A stretch of DNA of 64,000 nucleotides from Rosa chinensis (lineage: Eukaryota; Streptophyta; Magnoliopsida; Rosales; Rosaceae), in the NCBI RefSeq assembly GCF_002994745.2, contig NC_037092.1, positions 70,593,823 to 70,657,822 of the forward strand. The letters run 5' to 3'. Positions within the stretch are counted from its first letter, which is position 1, and every line of letters begins with the position of its first letter. A program made the translations under genes and the position numbers. Under the pieces are notes generated by a model. That model was not told where the DNA came from. It did not search any database and saw nothing but the letters and a program-made list of their open reading frames with translations. Below are positions 21,944 to 35,246 of this stretch, piece by piece.

Positions 21944-24900
21944 ATGGCTTTGAGCACCCACAGGGCCTCCTCATCTCGTGCTTGGGCTGAACCACCTCCC
22001 CAGTGGAATTTCGATGTTTTCTTGAGTTTCAGGGGTGAAGACACCCGCACGGGTTTCGTCTCCCATTTATTCCGCGAACTGCAGTACCGGCAAGTATTCA
22101 AGACTTTCAAGGACGACCGAGAGCTTGAAATCGGAGCTAGTATCTCTCCAGAGCTCTTGAGGGCAATCGAACAATCACATCTCGCCATCGTTGTTCTCTC
22201 ACCCAACTATGCTTCTTCCACTTGGTGCTTGGATGAACTTTCCAAAATTATCGAGTCCATGGAAACCGGAGATAAGAGAATTCTGCCGGTTTTCTTTAAT
22301 GTGGATCCATCCGACGTTCGACATCAGAGGAAGAGCTTTGATGAAGCCTTTGCTAAGCATGAAGTAAAGTTCAGTAACGACCCAGAGAAGGTGGAGAGGT
22401 GGAGAGAGGCTTTAAGAAAAGTGGCCAATCTCTCTGGATGGGATAAAAAAAATTATAAGTAAGCACTACAACTTCACTCCTTGTTTGTTGTCTTTTAAGT
22501 TTTGACTTGTTATAGCAATGTTCTACTATATACATATATATTATTAGCTTGATGATTGTCTATTTTTCTGTTAGATGTGAAAGTGAGCTTATAGAAGTCA
22601 TTGTGAAACGTGTGTGGGAGAAAGTGCTTCCTACGATCACATTGTCAGATTCCAAAGAAAAGTTAGTCGGAATTGAATTTAGACTCTGGCAAATGGGTTT
22701 TCTTTTAGCTCCTGAGGAGAAGGATGTTCGATTTATAGGAATATGGGGTATGGGTGGAGTGGGTAAGACTACCCTTGCTAGGCTAGTGTTCGAGAGAATT
22801 TCCCATCATTTTGAAGTGGCTGAGTTTCTTGATGTCAGGAAGTTTCATGGTCCACTAGTCAATCTTCAAAAACAGGTTCTTTCCCCAGTCTTGAAGGAAA
22901 ATGTTTCACAAGTTTGGGATGTTTACAAAGGAACCTTTTTCATTAGAAAATGCCTGTCTAATAAAAAGGTTCTTCTTGTTGTTGATGATGTTGATAGCCG
23001 TGACATCCTAGAAAAAGTGGCTCTAGATAAATCTTGGTTTGGTGATGGAAGCAGAATCATTGTTACAACTAGAGATAAACGTCTCCTCACCGAGCGTCAT
23101 ATAGAATTATCATTTGAGCTGGGGCGGTTGGATGACAATAATGCTCTTGAGCTCTTTAGTCACAAAGCCTTCGAAAAAGATCAGCCAGAGGAAGGGTTTT
23201 TAGAGCTTTCCAAGTGTTTTGTAGATTATGCCAAAGGGCTCCCATTAGCTCTTAAAACTCTGGGAAGTTCTTTGTATCAGAGAAAGCTAGAGGAATGGAA
23301 TAGTACATTGGAGTCACTAAAGAGAATTCTTAATCCGACAATTTTCGATTCGCTCAAATTAAGTTATGATGCCCTGAATCATTTACAACAGGAGATTTTC
23401 TTGGACATTGCATTCTTCTACAAGGGGGTGGGGAAGGGGCGAGTTAATCAACTGCTAGAATATTGTTATGACTATAATTGTCTTATTGAGATAAATGTTC
23501 TTATCGAGAAATCTCTCTTAACTATTGATCTGGACAACAATGTCGGGATGCATGGTTTGATAGAAGAAATGGCATGGGAAATTGTTTGTCAACACTCTCG
23601 TGAGGAGCCTGGTCTTCGCAGCCGTTTGTGTCATCGTAAGGACATCTTTCTTGTATTCACGGGAAATACGGTAAGTATATAACTTATCCAAGTTTAAATT
23701 TAAAAATAAAAAATACATTTTGTTTTAGCATGATATATGTTAGACCTGTGTGGAATTAACTTTTCCTTTGTTCTGAATTAATATCAGGGAACAGATGCAA
23801 TCAAAGGCATACAGTTATGTTTACCTTGTTTAGAAGAGGCAGATTCAAGCTGGAATTTTGAATGCTTCTCTAGGATGCCCAAACTAAAGTTTCTTGAATT
23901 TGATAATTTAATAATTAGTTCAGGCCCCACATTCCTCCCAAATTCCTTGAGAATTCTCATATGGAATTGGTATCCTTCCAAATCTCTTCCAGCTAGTTTC
24001 CGGCCAAATATGCTTGCTGAACTGAAGATGCAAAGAAGCAATCTTGTCCGGCTTTGGGACGGAAGACAGGTAACAATGTTCATAATGTTTTCTATTTCAA
24101 AATATAATTTTAGGTTTTCCAAAGGTAAGTATTTGTTCTATGCATTGTACAGGACTTGCCTTACTTGAAATATATGGATCTTAGTGAGTCCAAAAACTTG
24201 AAGGAGACCCCAGATTTCACAGGTATTCCGAATCTTGAGGAGTTGAGTCTTGCAAATTGTGACGGTTTAGTTAAGGTCCATCCATCCATTGCGGTCAACA
24301 AAAAGCTTAAACGGTTGATACTCAATCAATGTAAAAATGTCAAGAGTTTCCCAAGTAAGATTGAAATGGATTCTCTCGAGTTTCTCAACCTTTCTGACTG
24401 CTCAAAAGTAAAGATTCCAGAATTTGGAGAAGGGATGAAAAATTTGTCAATCCTTCTCATACCTGGGACCGCCACTGAGGAACTAACTTCATCAATTGAA
24501 CATCTGGTTGGCCTTACTAGTCTGGATATATCTGATAGCAAAAGTCTCCTGAGTTTTCCGGGTACCGCAATTTTTAAACTGAAGTTTCTTAGACAACTCC
24601 AGATGGATGGATGCCCAAAGCTTAAGAAACTTGTGGAAAATACGGGGAAGGCAGAGTCTTTAAAGCCACCAGCCTTGCGACAAATGTTTGATGGCTTATT
24701 TAAAAGAAAGGGTCCAAAGTCTGTGTTCTTGGCGTTGCCATCTTCAAGGGATTTATCGTCTTTGTGGGAGTTAACTCTAAGTGATAGTAATCTGTGTCAA
24801 GGAGTTATCCCCGACGATATTGGCTACTGCTTGCCATCTCTAAATAAGTTGGATCTTGGTGGAAATAATTTTGATAGTCTTCCTGCAAGCATTAGATGCC

Positions 24901-25148
24901 TTTCTAAGCTTCGGTCCATTAATTTGAAGGGGTGCAAAAGGCTTCAACAATTACCGGATCTCCCACCGAATGCGCAATTAGAAGTAAGGGCAGACGATTG
25001 TTATTCCTTAAAATTGTTCTCAGAACCGCAGGGCAGATTCACCTATTTTCACTCGTTTAATTTAACAACTGTCAATTGCTTTGGATTGATTGACAATGAA
25101 GGCTTGAATAATGGAATATTTTCAATGCTAAGGAGATTGGCCGCTCAG

Positions 25149-25186
<38 letters not shown>

Positions 25187-26719
25187 GTGCGATTATTCCT
25201 GTGGTGTAGGGGATCTCTCCACACTATCACTCATCCCGCACTGTTCTTCCTCCGTCATTCGATATTGTAAGTCCCGGAGGTAAAATTCCAGAGTGGTTCG
25301 ATATTCAAAGCGAGGGAGATTCATTGACTGTGGAGCTACCTCCGGATCGGGAATCATGTAGTTCAGGGTGGAAGGGCATTGTGTTTTGCGTTGTTTTTGC
25401 CGATCCGAAAGATCCTGTCAGTCTCGAGTTTAATCATTTGACAATTAAATGTTTATCGCCTGCTGTTGGTCTACCACACGTAATAAACTTAAACCTAAGG
25501 CATATGATGGGAGATCATCTTTGGATGTTTTATATGCCTCGTTGTCAACTCCAGTATATCACAAGCTGCTCTATTAGGTCCTCATTCGACGCGCAACATG
25601 TCGGGTATAGGTGTAAATATATTCCATGCTCGAATTGTGTGAAGAGGTGTGGGGCCCGATTGTTGTACGAGCAAGATTTGAAAATCCTCCTCAATGGAAC
25701 AACCAAAATCTTGAAGCGGAGTCCTGAATATTGTGACTCGGAGGAGGCAGAGGCAGGGGAAGGTCCAAGTAGTGCAATTGCAAGTGGTAGCCCTAACAAA
25801 GAATCATTTTTCAAAAGACGCTTGAACACTAATCTTTCTCTGGAGAGGTATGTTTTTGTGATTTATATAAATGGTTTATGTCTGATATCCACCTAATTTA
25901 TTTTTGTTTATCTATATATAAAAGATCCATCAATCAGTGAAGCTCTGAGTTTGAGATTGTCTTTACGTGTAGCTCAAATATCTAAAATAAATAAATTTGT
26001 CTAAATTGTGCTAGCATTACCATTTTCGGTTTTGATTTTATTCGTGATTCATAACCACAATAAATTGTTATTATAAACCTTTTTTTTTTTTATGGTTGAC
26101 AGAATAAGCTTCCTCATTTTGGACTCTTGTATACTACTTTTGTTTTATTTCAGAAAGTATATCTTTGATTGGCAAGTATTTATCCATGCATGTGTGCCCT
26201 TTTTGTTTTCAAGTAAAAACTAAAAACCATCTACTTATCACGTTTTGTTTACTTTCTTAGGTATAACAGTGTTGCAAGGGTTTCTTCATGGTTTAAGAAT
26301 TCTTAATTTATGAACAATCTACCCAAAACTTGGTTATCCTATAAGAGAAAAGTTGTTTACAAATTGCATCCACGAATAAATGTTTGGAGTCTTATAATCC
26401 AATGGTGGAGATTCATCACTCCCATATTCAAGGTTGATCATGCTACAACCAACATACTAACAATGTGATGACATTAATTCAAGTTTTAATTAGTTTATAC
26501 TACATCTTTTATCCTTTGTCAGGATTATTAGTTTATAATCTATATCAAAGAGTATTTATAAGTTATGAGATATAAAGAAAATACACTTGCCAGTAACAAG
26601 TGGTATTCATCTTATGTTATAGGAACTACCCCTTTCTGCTTCTTGTTCTCATAATGCTGGGCTGCTTGTGGTCTCTTTGGCGACAATGGTCTTGCGCTAT
26701 TCCACCTTTGAGTACTTGA
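21944..26719 (+). CDS. TIR-NBS-LRR disease resistance protein, six exons
   Basis: Exons 21944-22458, 22575-23670, 23788-24069, 24153-25148, 25210-25847 and 26623-26719 all have GT-AG borders and join in frame, giving about 1207 residues. The TIR domain spans about residues 22-165 (DVFLSFRGEDTR, putative catalytic Glu98 in CLDEL). The NB-ARC domain spans about 195-500: P-loop GMGGVGKTT (Lys236), kinase-2 LLVVDDVD, GSRIIVTTRD, GLPLAL and FLDIAFF. The MHD motif is MHG (497-499). LRRs run from about 560 to 900. A post-LRR (C-JID-type) domain includes GKIPEWF, then an acidic Ser-rich stretch and a final exon with one predicted membrane helix (about 1179-1195). Such proteins sense pathogen effectors and signal by TIR NADase activity. 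There are no internal stops. The last exon is the least certain; reading past 25847 instead stops at 25896. Confidence 0.92.
25151..25186 (+). repeat. (CT)n microsatellite in TNL intron 4
   Basis: About 18 CT units directly follow the exon 4 donor at 25149. Translated through, they give a Leu-Ser repeat, which is the sign that this is intron and not coding. Confidence 0.9.
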
Positions 26720-28797
26720 GGAGCCCATTCACAACAAGATTTGTTGCGCATTGGCTGGGGCCATCTCTGCCTCCGTTACGATTCTATGTTGATGTTATGA
26801 AGATGAGGCTGATCAAGATGTTGCTTTGATTGGTTTGAAATTTCTCTTCTCAGTTGCTTGTCTCATTCGTGCTACATTTCTACTGCTCACATTCATTCCT
26901 ACTAATAGTAAATTCTTGTTGCAATTTTTGGTGTCCTGTAAATTAATTTTCTAATAGTAATGAGTAGAAGACTAGAAGTAGAAGTCTAAGACCATGACAA
27001 TATTTCTAATCCAATTCATTACTCTTTGTATTCTCTTTCACGGAATGTTACTGCCTGTGAGATATCATTATATTAGTTACTATGTAATTATGTATATGAT
27101 TCCTTTTTTATTTACTGCAATATGTATATATCATTCCAGTTTGTCTCTGTATTTCTAGAATTCTGTTTTCAGTTGGCAACAAAAATATGGAAAATGATAT
27201 TACTGCGGCGTAGGATTAAAGGCAGGGGTGGAGGAAGCATAGCAGCAGAGTAAATTGCTGTTGGACCCCGGAATCATATGAAACGGCAAAAACATACACA
27301 TAATTACTGAGCTTGAATGTATTTTGACTATTTTCTAGTTCATTCACAGGTCTAGTCTTTGGTCAAGTGCTTGTTTCTAGTAATCTTGAAATGCATCTGT
27401 ATGGCCAAATTTCTCGTGTTCATATTCTTTTCATCATGCTAACTAATTTCTTAATGACATGTTAATTCAAGTCAGACTTTTTTGACCTTAGAAGTCTTGT
27501 TTTCTCAAAAATTTTCAGAAACTTCACTGAAGTGTGACATGATAATAGAACGTCTTGCAACCTCCCAACTATGAGGTTTTGACTTTACGTGATACCTCCA
27601 TAAATGGTGCTTTTCCTTATTTATGTTTCTGTATCAATGGGGTTTGGCTTAGTAGCTAGGTTTTGTTCCACGTAGCAATTTTGGGTGTTTGAGAAATTTG
27701 GAATCTTTTCGGTCCATGGTTTGTGCTCAAGGGACATACTTGTAGACATAAAAGTATAGAACCAGAGTAATCAACGTTGATTGTCAGTGGAAGGCCATAG
27801 GTTCGGTTATCACTTGTTATTTAAATACATAAAAAGTGACGAACTTGAGTAAACTCTTATGGCATCAAACCAGTCTTCAATTTAAGACTTATGCTTTAAA
27901 ATATCGAGTTTGCCTATATGGCATTCCAAGAAATATTTTGGTACAGACTAATGTATATGGCAGTTTCTCACATGAGTCCACACCTTGAATTGCCAACCGA
28001 AGGAGAGTATATCCCTGCAAACTTTCTTGTTACCATATATGCCGAACTTACTCTTTATCTCTTTCTCATCATTTCGTGTCAAATCATTATTTATGTCATG
28101 AATCGCTATTTATAAACAGTTTCATAAACTGGCTGGAACGTTTTAATAAATGTCGCGAATCACTATACAGGGTATTATGTCATGCCTGGATCATAACTTC
28201 CGGCGACCGGATGTAGGAAGGAGGGAAGTGCTTTAGTCTTGCGAAAGAACTCCTTACATTTGCTAGCGGATGAGGTTCAGGTGGGAAGACAGATGAAAAC
28301 CTGAAAGCTGTACATAATGATGAGTACATAGTGCTTGATCTTAAACAGAAGAGGGTAAGGCTAAAGGAAGAGCTAACTTTTACAGATTTTTATGCTCACC
28401 ATATGTAATTAACAAAAGATATAACTAATTAGTTTGATCAAATAAGGAATATGCTTTGAGAGGAACCCGGATGAGTGATAGACACTGCACAAATCTATAG
28501 CGCTATGGTTCCAAAAAGTTTAGACAATTAACATAGAGAAAGAAAAGGGACTACATCATGGGAATTTTTCTAAAAGAAAACAATCCATTTTACAATCACA
28601 ACGTATATCGATCTAATTGAAAACAATGCAGTGCAACATTAAGTACTTATTCATCCCAAACAGGAGAGATCAAGCTATTTAGGTGTTTTCCACTGCTCAA
28701 TTTTCCAAACTAAGGAATTATGCAAACCTGTGTCATCCCTTTAGTTATCACGATAACTGATTTAGCAATACTAATAAAAGGGGGAAAGCTGCCTAAC
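26720..28797. other. 3' UTR of the TNL gene and intergenic DNA
   Basis: AT-rich, with no recognisable gene on either strand. The 65-codon ORF at 27918 shows no domain. Confidence 0.5.
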
Positions 28798-29774
28798 CTG
28801 TGCTTTCTGCTATTTTGCCATCTTTAAATCTCCTACGTGCAGCCTTATCCCCCTAGAGCTGGCGGAATTTGAGAGCCTAGTGAAAGAACAAGTGTAAAAT
28901 CAACACATCAAAAGAAATAATTGGCTATAATAGATCCTAACAGGTACTAACATACCTCCTCCTATTTATCAACATCAGGACCAATATCAACAATTCTAAA
29001 AGCTTTATCTGAAGAGCTCACTGAAATTCCAATTAGCAGTGGCTCTGTATTGTGTGTCAACAATCCCTGACGTCAGAAAACAAGTTTAAACAAATTGATC
29101 TGAAAGAAAAATATATCATTGAGATGAGATGATACAGTTAAATACTTGATGCCATACATTTTGTAGAATGGGTTCTGATAACATGCTTTCCCAGGTCACA
29201 CATACAGTCTTCAATCGGTCACTCAACCCATGACTAAAAACATTATGAACCTTCTGCTGATACACTCTCCAACAATCGAAGCAAAATCCCCATACATAAA
29301 CTGAACTCTTCACCTTTAGGCTCAACCTAAGAGAGCAAACGTGAAAACAAAATAGGAAAATCAAAGCATGATCACAAAAGACAAGAAGGTGTAAGCAGTA
29401 TCTGTTCAATGTCATTGTAAGAAAGACAACAAATAGAAAATTTATTATTATTATTTTTTTTTTTTTAAACCTTATGACATGGTCATATTTTACAGGACAG
29501 TCAATCCTGGGCATAAAAATTTCCTCAAATCCACTATCTCTGAATTTCTCTATGCATGCCAGTGTCATTGTAGATTCATTTTGAAGCTGAAATGACAAAA
29601 AATACATCGTTTTCTAAACCGGTTAATCAAGTCTCTATATCATTATTATGGAGCAAAATGAACTGCTAACAATACCTTGAGAAATCCAACCCTTGTTATC
29701 CGGAAGGCTAAATTAAAGCTTCTAGATGATGTACATGTAACAACTGGAAATGATTCTTTGAAAGGCAACCTCTC
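28798..29774 (-). pseudogene. NOL6: NOL6/NRAP nucleolar protein pseudogene (five exons)
   Basis: On the minus strand five exons with GT-AG borders and matching phases can be read: 29774-29676 (FKESFPVV, AFRITRVGFL), 29586-29471 (GFEEIFMPRID, VKYDHVI), 29326-29158 (WRVYQQKVHNVF, GLSDRLK), 29066-28956 (EPLLIGISVSS, RIVDIGP) and 28876-28798 (ALKFRQL, RRRFKDGKIAEST). This order and the RRFKDG..ES signature fit the NRAP domain of NOL6/UTP22, a small-subunit processome component. Two TAG stops, one after VDK and one replacing the Trp expected before GDK, break it. Exons before and after are missing or unrecognised, although intact introns show it arose by DNA duplication. Confidence 0.75.
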
Positions 29775-32033
29775 CTGCAATACCAAAGATTGTAGTTTAT
29801 TGGCATCAGTAAAATACAATGGAGCAAAGGGAGCATCATGTACAAATTACAAAATAGAAAATGAAGAAACAATCAAGTGAGGAAGGATACTTCTTAAGAT
29901 TATTGCAAGAGTAACTTTTTTGAATTAAAGTAACCGATGAGAAATGTCAATCAGGTGGACAATTTGTAGCCGATTTTGTTATATGATACAGTCATGGCAT
30001 CTGGTTATCAAATTGTCATTTTTTCCTTTCCTCAGTTTTCCTCACTACACTTAGCAATCAATTAGGGAAAACAAAACAAAGACATACAACAAAATCAAAT
30101 ACTGAAGAGTACTCGTCTAGATTACACGCTAAAAAAAAAAAAAAAATCCAGTGAAAGCCAAAATTGAAGACATGAAAACCTCTTTTGAACAAGCTTTTTG
30201 GCCCTTTGGTGTGAATTAGAGCCCATGTTTCCACAAATCTGAAGTAGTTGAATATGCAAAGACAATAGGAAGTATAAGTATCATTGTGGTACTGTTATTT
30301 GTGATACTAAATTACTTTTAGAGTCTGAAACGCCAACTATGAGAGTCCAGGACTCTAGTTACTGCAGTGCCCAGAAATTCCTTTACCACAAAGAAAAGAT
30401 AATCATTTAAAATTAGATAATAGAATTGACAGATATGTTTATATAAGTTATACATAAAATTCAGTAGCTTTTAGCAGACTGCAACAATTCTTTTGTTAAT
30501 GTATTATACCGATTCATTTCTCATCAGCACTATCCCTTGAGAAATTTTTTACTAAGCATAAAAAATGCAAGTATGTCCAAAAGTAGAAGCATGCAAGATA
30601 AATCTGAGTCACCAACTGGGTTTGATGACTTCAAATAAGTGTTTGGTGTAAAAAGGGGAAAAACAAACATACCAATGAATTTCATAACAACTACATTATA
30701 AACATTGCTTTCCCCTTATATGTGCTGGGTTCTTGAAATATTCATTTCTATTGTTCACGTAAATATATTGAAAATAATTAAGCTTTCCAAGTTTTACAGT
30801 TAGTGCAACTCCGTTATGCAAATTCAATAAAATCACTACCCGCATTAATGAAGACTCACTCCAACAGAACAACGAATCTATATATAGCTGTAACACTGGG
30901 AAATTGCTTGTAAAATTTGATAAGGCCACCAATTTGAAGTTTTTAAATTTGAATGAATCTACTGTCCCCCTTCAATTTCATCTAGAAATGCTTAACAGAT
31001 CAGATATTGTTGCAGCGGAAAGTTGTTACCTTTGTCATTGATGGAATATCCGATTGGCCGGAATCCGATTTCAAAGGGGTTTATGGGCTGCGGTACTGGA
31101 TCTGCGAAGGGACTTGGCCGCGTTCTACTTGGAAACAGGATATTGATTGGGTCAGGTTTCATTTTTTGCAGTTGACAGTTAAAAGTAGACTATACTTGTA
31201 AAGTTGTTTCAACCTCTTAGAATGATTACACTCAGACTACCACTTTCGACATGCCTAATTCTACAATTGCTCTGAAACTTTACAATCAAGCCAAATCGAA
31301 AGAATAGAAGACATTGAAAGGTACCAAAAGAAGCAATACAGATCTAAATCCTCTCAAGATCAACCTTTCATAATTCAAATTCTCAAACAAATGAGAGAAA
31401 CAGAGACCTACCCTCATGCTCTTTGAAGAGACTCTGACGGTCCCAGACGATCAAAGCAAAGCCAAGGGCTTCGGCCTCTTCAGTTAATACGCCGGATTAC
31501 ACTACCTCACTCGCGTCAACGACGATCTGGTCTGGGCAAGAAATCGATCTCCCCTTTCAGTTTGATTGAATTGGGGTCAGATCGATTCCAGGAAGGGACA
31601 CGTGAACCGAAATTCACAACCGCTACTGTGCAAGGCATTTGACGGACGACCAATTTCTGAAATTTTACGACCTCTTAGTCAGCATCTCTGCATTGAAATC
31701 GCCTATCCCTAGAACGGTCACACTCATAACGACGTGTTGTAGCCGCCTGGTAGTCGCGATTTTAGCAATATTGGCATCAAGGTCATCGGATTGTGTGCAC
31801 GTTTTGACTTGGGCAAGCTGTAGTCGTTCAATCATGAAGTAAATAGTTTCTGCCAGATGACTACGTGGCTAGCGTCCATGACGACATCGTCGACGTGCCA
31901 TTCACAGTGACGTTCGACGAAAGTTATTTGTGTTGGGCAAACAAAGAAAGCTTGGTTTCTCTTCTTGGTTGCTACTAATTTTTAAGGTCCAAATACCCCA
32001 AGTATTCTTTACCTCCGTTGAATGGAATTGTGG
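29775..32033. other. mostly unrecognised; exon-like minus-strand pieces
   Basis: Minus-strand stretches near 30930-30840, 31180-31016 and 31477-31411 read as plausible exons ending at GT donors (30840/GTAGTG, about 31017/GTAACA and 31411/GTAGGT). They could be upstream exons of the NOL6-like pseudogene or of another gene, but I cannot identify them. The plus-strand ORFs at 31007 and 31639 are unrecognised. Confidence 0.3.
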
Positions 32034-32048
32034 TGTGGAAGTCAAGTT
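32034..32048. repeat. LINE target-site duplication, left copy
   Basis: TGTGGAAGTCAAGTT, identical to 43094-43108. It is followed by a T-run, the complement of the LINE poly(A) tail. Confidence 0.92.
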
Positions 32049-32068
32049 TTTTTGAGGAGCGAAAGAAA

Positions 32069-34986
32069 TTACAACTTGAAATCCCTATGACAACCAGAAC
32101 TAAAATTATCAAAATTAGAAGTTGTAAGCGCCGAGAGAGGGAGTTTCCCTTTCCACGTGAAAGGGTTCTTCAGACTATGGCCATGATTCGCAATCGCATC
32201 CGCCACAAAATTGGCTTCACGGGGAGCAAAGGAGAAGTCAATGTGATCAAAGCTGCTAGCCAAGCAGGCTATGTCTCTAGCAAGGGTCCGGAGTCTCCAA
32301 GGGATGGTACACTTGTTGTTGATGACATCAATCACCAGTTTCGAGTCCCCTTCCACCAACACTTTCTTGCAGTTGTTGATCAGAGCATGATACAAACCAT
32401 CTCTAAGAGCGTTTCCTTCAGCAACAGGAACAGAGGCAATGCCGATGTTCCTAGAACCCGCAACTATAGGGGTGCCATGTTCATCTCGAAGGACAAAACC
32501 CGAGGCAGCATTCTTGTTACCAATAACCGACCCGTCGAAGTTGAGCTTACAGAAGCCAGGAGGAGGCGGCTGCCACTTGATCATTGAGTGCTTTGCATTA
32601 GAAGGGAGAGAGTTACCCCAAGACCTTGGTTTGTTGGCCACTCTGTACTGTTCAGCAGTACTCATAGAAGAAAAAATTACAGAAGCTGGGGGGGTTAATT
32701 GATGTCTGAAAATAAGGTTGTTTCTGGCCTCCCAAAGCTTCCAACAAATGATGATAAGATTTTCTGTTGTCTGCTTACAGAAACCAGAAACAAACCAAGA
32801 ATCAAACCAGTCTTCAAAGGATAGAAAACCTTGAGAAGAATAACCAGTCTTGCTCCAAATTTTTGCAGCGTAGGGACAAGAGAGAAAAAGATGGTTTAAG
32901 TTCTCAATCCCTACCCTGCAGAAAGGACAAGCAGCATCAAAATTGGAATTAAATCTAGCCATTCTCGCTCGAGTTCGTAATCTTCTTCTAGCCAATAACC
33001 AAGCAAAATTTTTTGCTTTTGGCGTAATATTCAATTTCCAAATTTCATTGAGAATTCTAGAAGAACCCACAGGGGCCTTGTTATCACATTGCAGCCAAGT
33101 TGCTGATTTTATGGAAAAACACCCATTAGGGGACGGGCCCCAAACAAATTCATCATTGGTCTCAATAGCTGGTACGGGAATACCATAAATATTATCTACA
33201 ATTTCTTTAAGCAGCACCTGAGATAACTTGTCAAAATTCCAGCAACCATTGATAATAAAATCACTCACATTATCATCCAAATTAAGAGAAGATCTATTAT
33301 TAATAGGGATAAGATCAATTAAAGGGAATTGAAAAACCCAGTTAAAGGTCCAAAATTTCACATCCCGACCAGTACCTATAATCCATCTCATACCTTGCAT
33401 TAGAATATCCCTGCTTTCAAGGATCCCTTTCCAAGCCATGGAGTGATTTGCCCGGGGCTTGATATCAAAAAAAGTATGCTTCCTGAGATATTTCCTGCGA
33501 ACAATGTCCACCCACCAATTATTAGTATTAGAGATAATCTTCCACCCCAGCTTGGCCAAGGCAGCCTTGTTATGAAAATTTGCCAGTCTTATGCCCAAGC
33601 CACCAAGATTTTTAGGTAAACAAATTTGATTCCAAGCAACTGGAGGAGAAGAGCCCTCTCTACCCCAGAAGAAATTCCTAGTTTCCTTATCTATAGCTTT
33701 TGTCACCTTAGGAGGACACTTGAAACAGGAAAGGACATGATTAAGAATCCCTGAAAGACTAGTCTTAATAAGAGTTAATTTGCCTGCCCTAGAAAGGGTG
33801 GACTTTTTCCAACCATGTAGCTTACTGGAGATCTTAAGAAGCAATTCCTTGGCATTTAAGGGGTCTTTCCAGAACACAATATTATGAATTCCTAGGTACT
33901 TACCAATAGTAGACCTTTGCTGGATACATAATTTATTAGTGATCTCATTCTTCGTTCTGTTAGGAATACCATTAGAGAAAAAGATAGAGGACTTATCAAG
34001 TTGATTTTCTGGCCCGAAGCAGAAGCAAAGGAATGAAGGAAATCTGCAATAAAAGAAGCTGCCTTACTTGTAGCCCTGGCAAACAAAAGGCAATCATCAG
34101 CAAAAACCAGGTTAGAAATTCTAAAACCATTAGGAGAATAGAGAAGGCCAATATGATTTTTGGAGCGATTGGTAGCCATATTAAGATTCCTGATGAAAGG
34201 CTCCATGCAAAGAATAAAAATATACGGAGACAAGGGATCTCCCTGACGAATACCCCTACTAGGAGAGAAGTGGCCCTCCGGTTTGCCATTAACTAGTACA
34301 GAAAAGGTAGTAGAAGTAATGCAGTTCATAATTAAATTAATCCAGTTTGTAGCAAATCCAAATCTTTGCAAGCAAATTTGGATGTAATTCCAATCTAAAA
34401 GATCGTACGCATTTTCCAAGTCAAGTTTAATCGCCATAGCAGCAGAACGAGATTTTTTCCTGTTGAATGAAGAAAAGGGTTCGTGAGTAATTAAAATATT
34501 GTCAGTAATAGATTTCCCCGGAGCAAAAGCTCCTTGATTTCTCGAAATGCACTTGTGCAACAGGGGCCTTAGTCTGGCCGTTAAAATTTTTGAAATGATC
34601 TTGTAAGAAACATTACAAAGGCTGATAGGTCTGAAATGGCTTACAACCTCTGGGGAATCTACTTTTGGAATCAAGGCAATGTTAGTATGATTTAGTAAAA
34701 AGAGCGGGGTATTATTCTGAAACACATCAAGAATCATCTTACAGACTTTGTCTTTGACCAGATTCCAGTGCTTCTGGTAAAAGATTGCATGTATCCCATC
34801 AGGGCCTGGAGCCTTAATACCTCCAATGGAGTTAACCGCTACGAAAATTTCATCTGGAGTAACTTCCTGCAAAAGACACTCATTATCTGCATCAGTAATT
34901 ATAGCATGAATAGTCTCAGTGAACTGTGAAGCATCTTGTAAGTTAAAAGCAGAGGAGGCTTTAAATCTATTTTGAAAGTCTTGGAT
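32069..34986 (-). pseudogene. LINE ORF2, RT to RNase H part
   Basis: Reading down from 34986, the RT palm keeps KLDLENAYD, GIRQGDPLSP and the catalytic FADD box (near 34105). A frameshift near 34010 moves the rest to the frame ending at 32069. That part has the thumb/connection, a zf-RVT region (CPFCRVG..HLFLSCP) and a C-terminal RNase H of the RVT_3 type (NFDGS, DSKLVID). The protein would copy LINE RNA at a nicked target. The upstream endonuclease part is at 39663-40876, separated by the nested LTR element. Confidence 0.92.
34982..34986. repeat. TSD of nested gypsy element, left copy
   Basis: TGGAT, identical to 39663-39667. Confidence 0.9.
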
Positions 34987-35246
34987 TGTCACACCCCAAA
35001 TCCGAGACCAATATTATATTGAAATATGGTACCCGAATTCGTGATGTGGGTTGTTTCAAATAAAACTTCCTCAAAGAAATAAAGTAAGAGAATTTGTAAA
35101 TAAGTCTGAATAGTACTTTTATTAGGAATTGAAATTATTATTTTTACAATACTGAAGTAGAACAAAAATATATTACATTATTTTTCTTGAAATAGTAGTA
35201 GAAAAATAAAACATTCATTTATTTAGAGAATCACCCCACTTTCCCC
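34987..35246 (+). repeat. partial LTR, inverted relative to the 5' LTR
   Basis: This matches the reverse complement of about 39403-39662. It joins the pol sequence at 35239-35246 through the 8-bp microhomology CTTTCCCC, present both in the RNase H end and in the LTR. Confidence 0.88.

Noticed and set aside
27918..28115. 65-codon ORF downstream of the TNL gene
   Set aside because: AT-rich and hydrophobic by composition, with no domain, conserved start or splice context.
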